A stretch of 64,000 nt of DNA from Paramacrobiotus metropolitanus (Eukaryota; Tardigrada; Eutardigrada; Parachela; Macrobiotidae). The notes beneath the pieces were generated by a model. The model was given only the letters and a program-made list of their open reading frames with translations, was not told the DNA's origin and did no database searches. The position numbers and the translations under genes were made by a program. The stretch is taken from the NCBI RefSeq assembly GCF_019649055.1, contig NW_026570222.1:124001-188000 (forward strand), written 5' to 3'. The number at the start of each line of letters is the position of its first letter. Within the stretch, counting starts at the first letter, position 1. This document shows positions 63,437-64,000 of this stretch, in pieces.

Positions 63437-64000
63437 CTGCAAATTAAACCTACTAAGTATACGAGTATCTGCAGATTCTGTTTTTGATTAAAAAGTCGAG
63501 AAAGTTGTACAATACACTGCGTGATTTGAAATGTAATCAATTATAAAAGCTAGATCAGCTCTACGCAGTAGTAAAAAGTAAACTTATCTTAGTAAAGTTG
63601 GGAGTTCGCTCATGTTACTTTACAGTAATTAATGCTTTTTCTTGACGAAATCGTTGCTTTTAACGTCAAGTTATCAACAGCTATTCGAGTTTAGTTTCCC
63701 TGGACTTTTGAATACAATTTGGGTTATTAAATGTGCACATTACACTAGATATAATTTACCACTTTCTTCTGCTTTGCGGCTCATGGTTTTACTTGCGCTT
63801 AATTGTTAGTTTTAAATCAATGATTTATGCCGCATATACTGTACATACATAGCATGATAGTTTTGTTTACTGTCACAATAATGCCGTTCCACGGCAAAGC
63901 GTTTTCATCATTATTGGCAATGAGCGTCAAGATCCACGTAATAGTACATTGCAGATTAGGGGTTACTATATCCAGTGTTGACGTAATCTGCAAGTTAAAC
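63437..64000. other. Upstream intron of insulin-like gene (to window edge)
   Basis: 564 AT-rich bases. No B-chain-like cysteine pattern in any minus-strand frame. Read as intron. Confidence 0.5.

Noticed and set aside
1-64000. CRISPR arrays, rRNA, prokaryotic operons
   Set aside because: None seen; the window is intron-rich animal DNA.

Overview
This window looks like nuclear DNA of an invertebrate animal, most likely an ecdysozoan. Genes are split by many short GT-AG introns (often 50-600 bases), the base composition is AT-rich, and every recognisable protein is metazoan. An arthropod-style 8-cysteine amidated peptide, a pyrokinin/neuromedin-U-type receptor and a bombyxin-like insulin A chain point to Panarthropoda. 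A tardigrade is possible, but that is a guess and I cannot place the species.

Layout, left to right. 318-9990 (+): the C-terminal 1236 residues of agrin, running off the left edge. 10675-12224 (-): TMEM222, in seven short exons. 13571-19315 (+): transportin-3. 19943-26161 (-): a CELF/Bruno RNA-binding protein, 5' end not found. 26162-32828: no confident gene. 32829-34775 (-): SCAMP. 35317-36088 (+): a truncated, frameshifted non-LTR retrotransposon remnant. 36639-39317 (-): a claudin/PMP22-like four-TM protein. 39.4-43 kb: repeats, including a TA-flanked Tc1/mariner-type non-autonomous element and a perfect 34-base palindrome. 45695-46863 (+): a small cysteine-rich, probably amidated, agatoxin-like neuropeptide gene with an 11-base microexon. 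48020-53889 (-): a peptide GPCR. 55542-57798 (-): HSD17B7 sterol reductase. 58099-60137: an inverted repeat with ~0.88 kb arms. 60527-61623 (+): SNRNP27. 63113-63436 (-): the insulin-like A-chain exon, continuing past the right edge.

Exon models were built by hand from splice signals, reading phase and family motifs. For agrin (visible part), TMEM222, CELF (visible part), SCAMP, the claudin-like gene, the GPCR, HSD17B7 and SNRNP27 the summed exon lengths are multiples of three and the frame stays open. Transportin-3 closes only if one base is restored at a six-T run.

The genes do not form an operon. They are independent loci for matrix/synapse organisation (agrin), nuclear import of SR proteins (TNPO3), RNA processing (CELF, SNRNP27), membrane traffic and junctions (SCAMP, claudin-like), sterol synthesis (HSD17B7) and peptide signalling (agatoxin-like peptide, GPCR, insulin-like peptide). 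TNPO3 and the RS-rich SNRNP27 are functionally related by known biology, but there is no sign of co-regulation.
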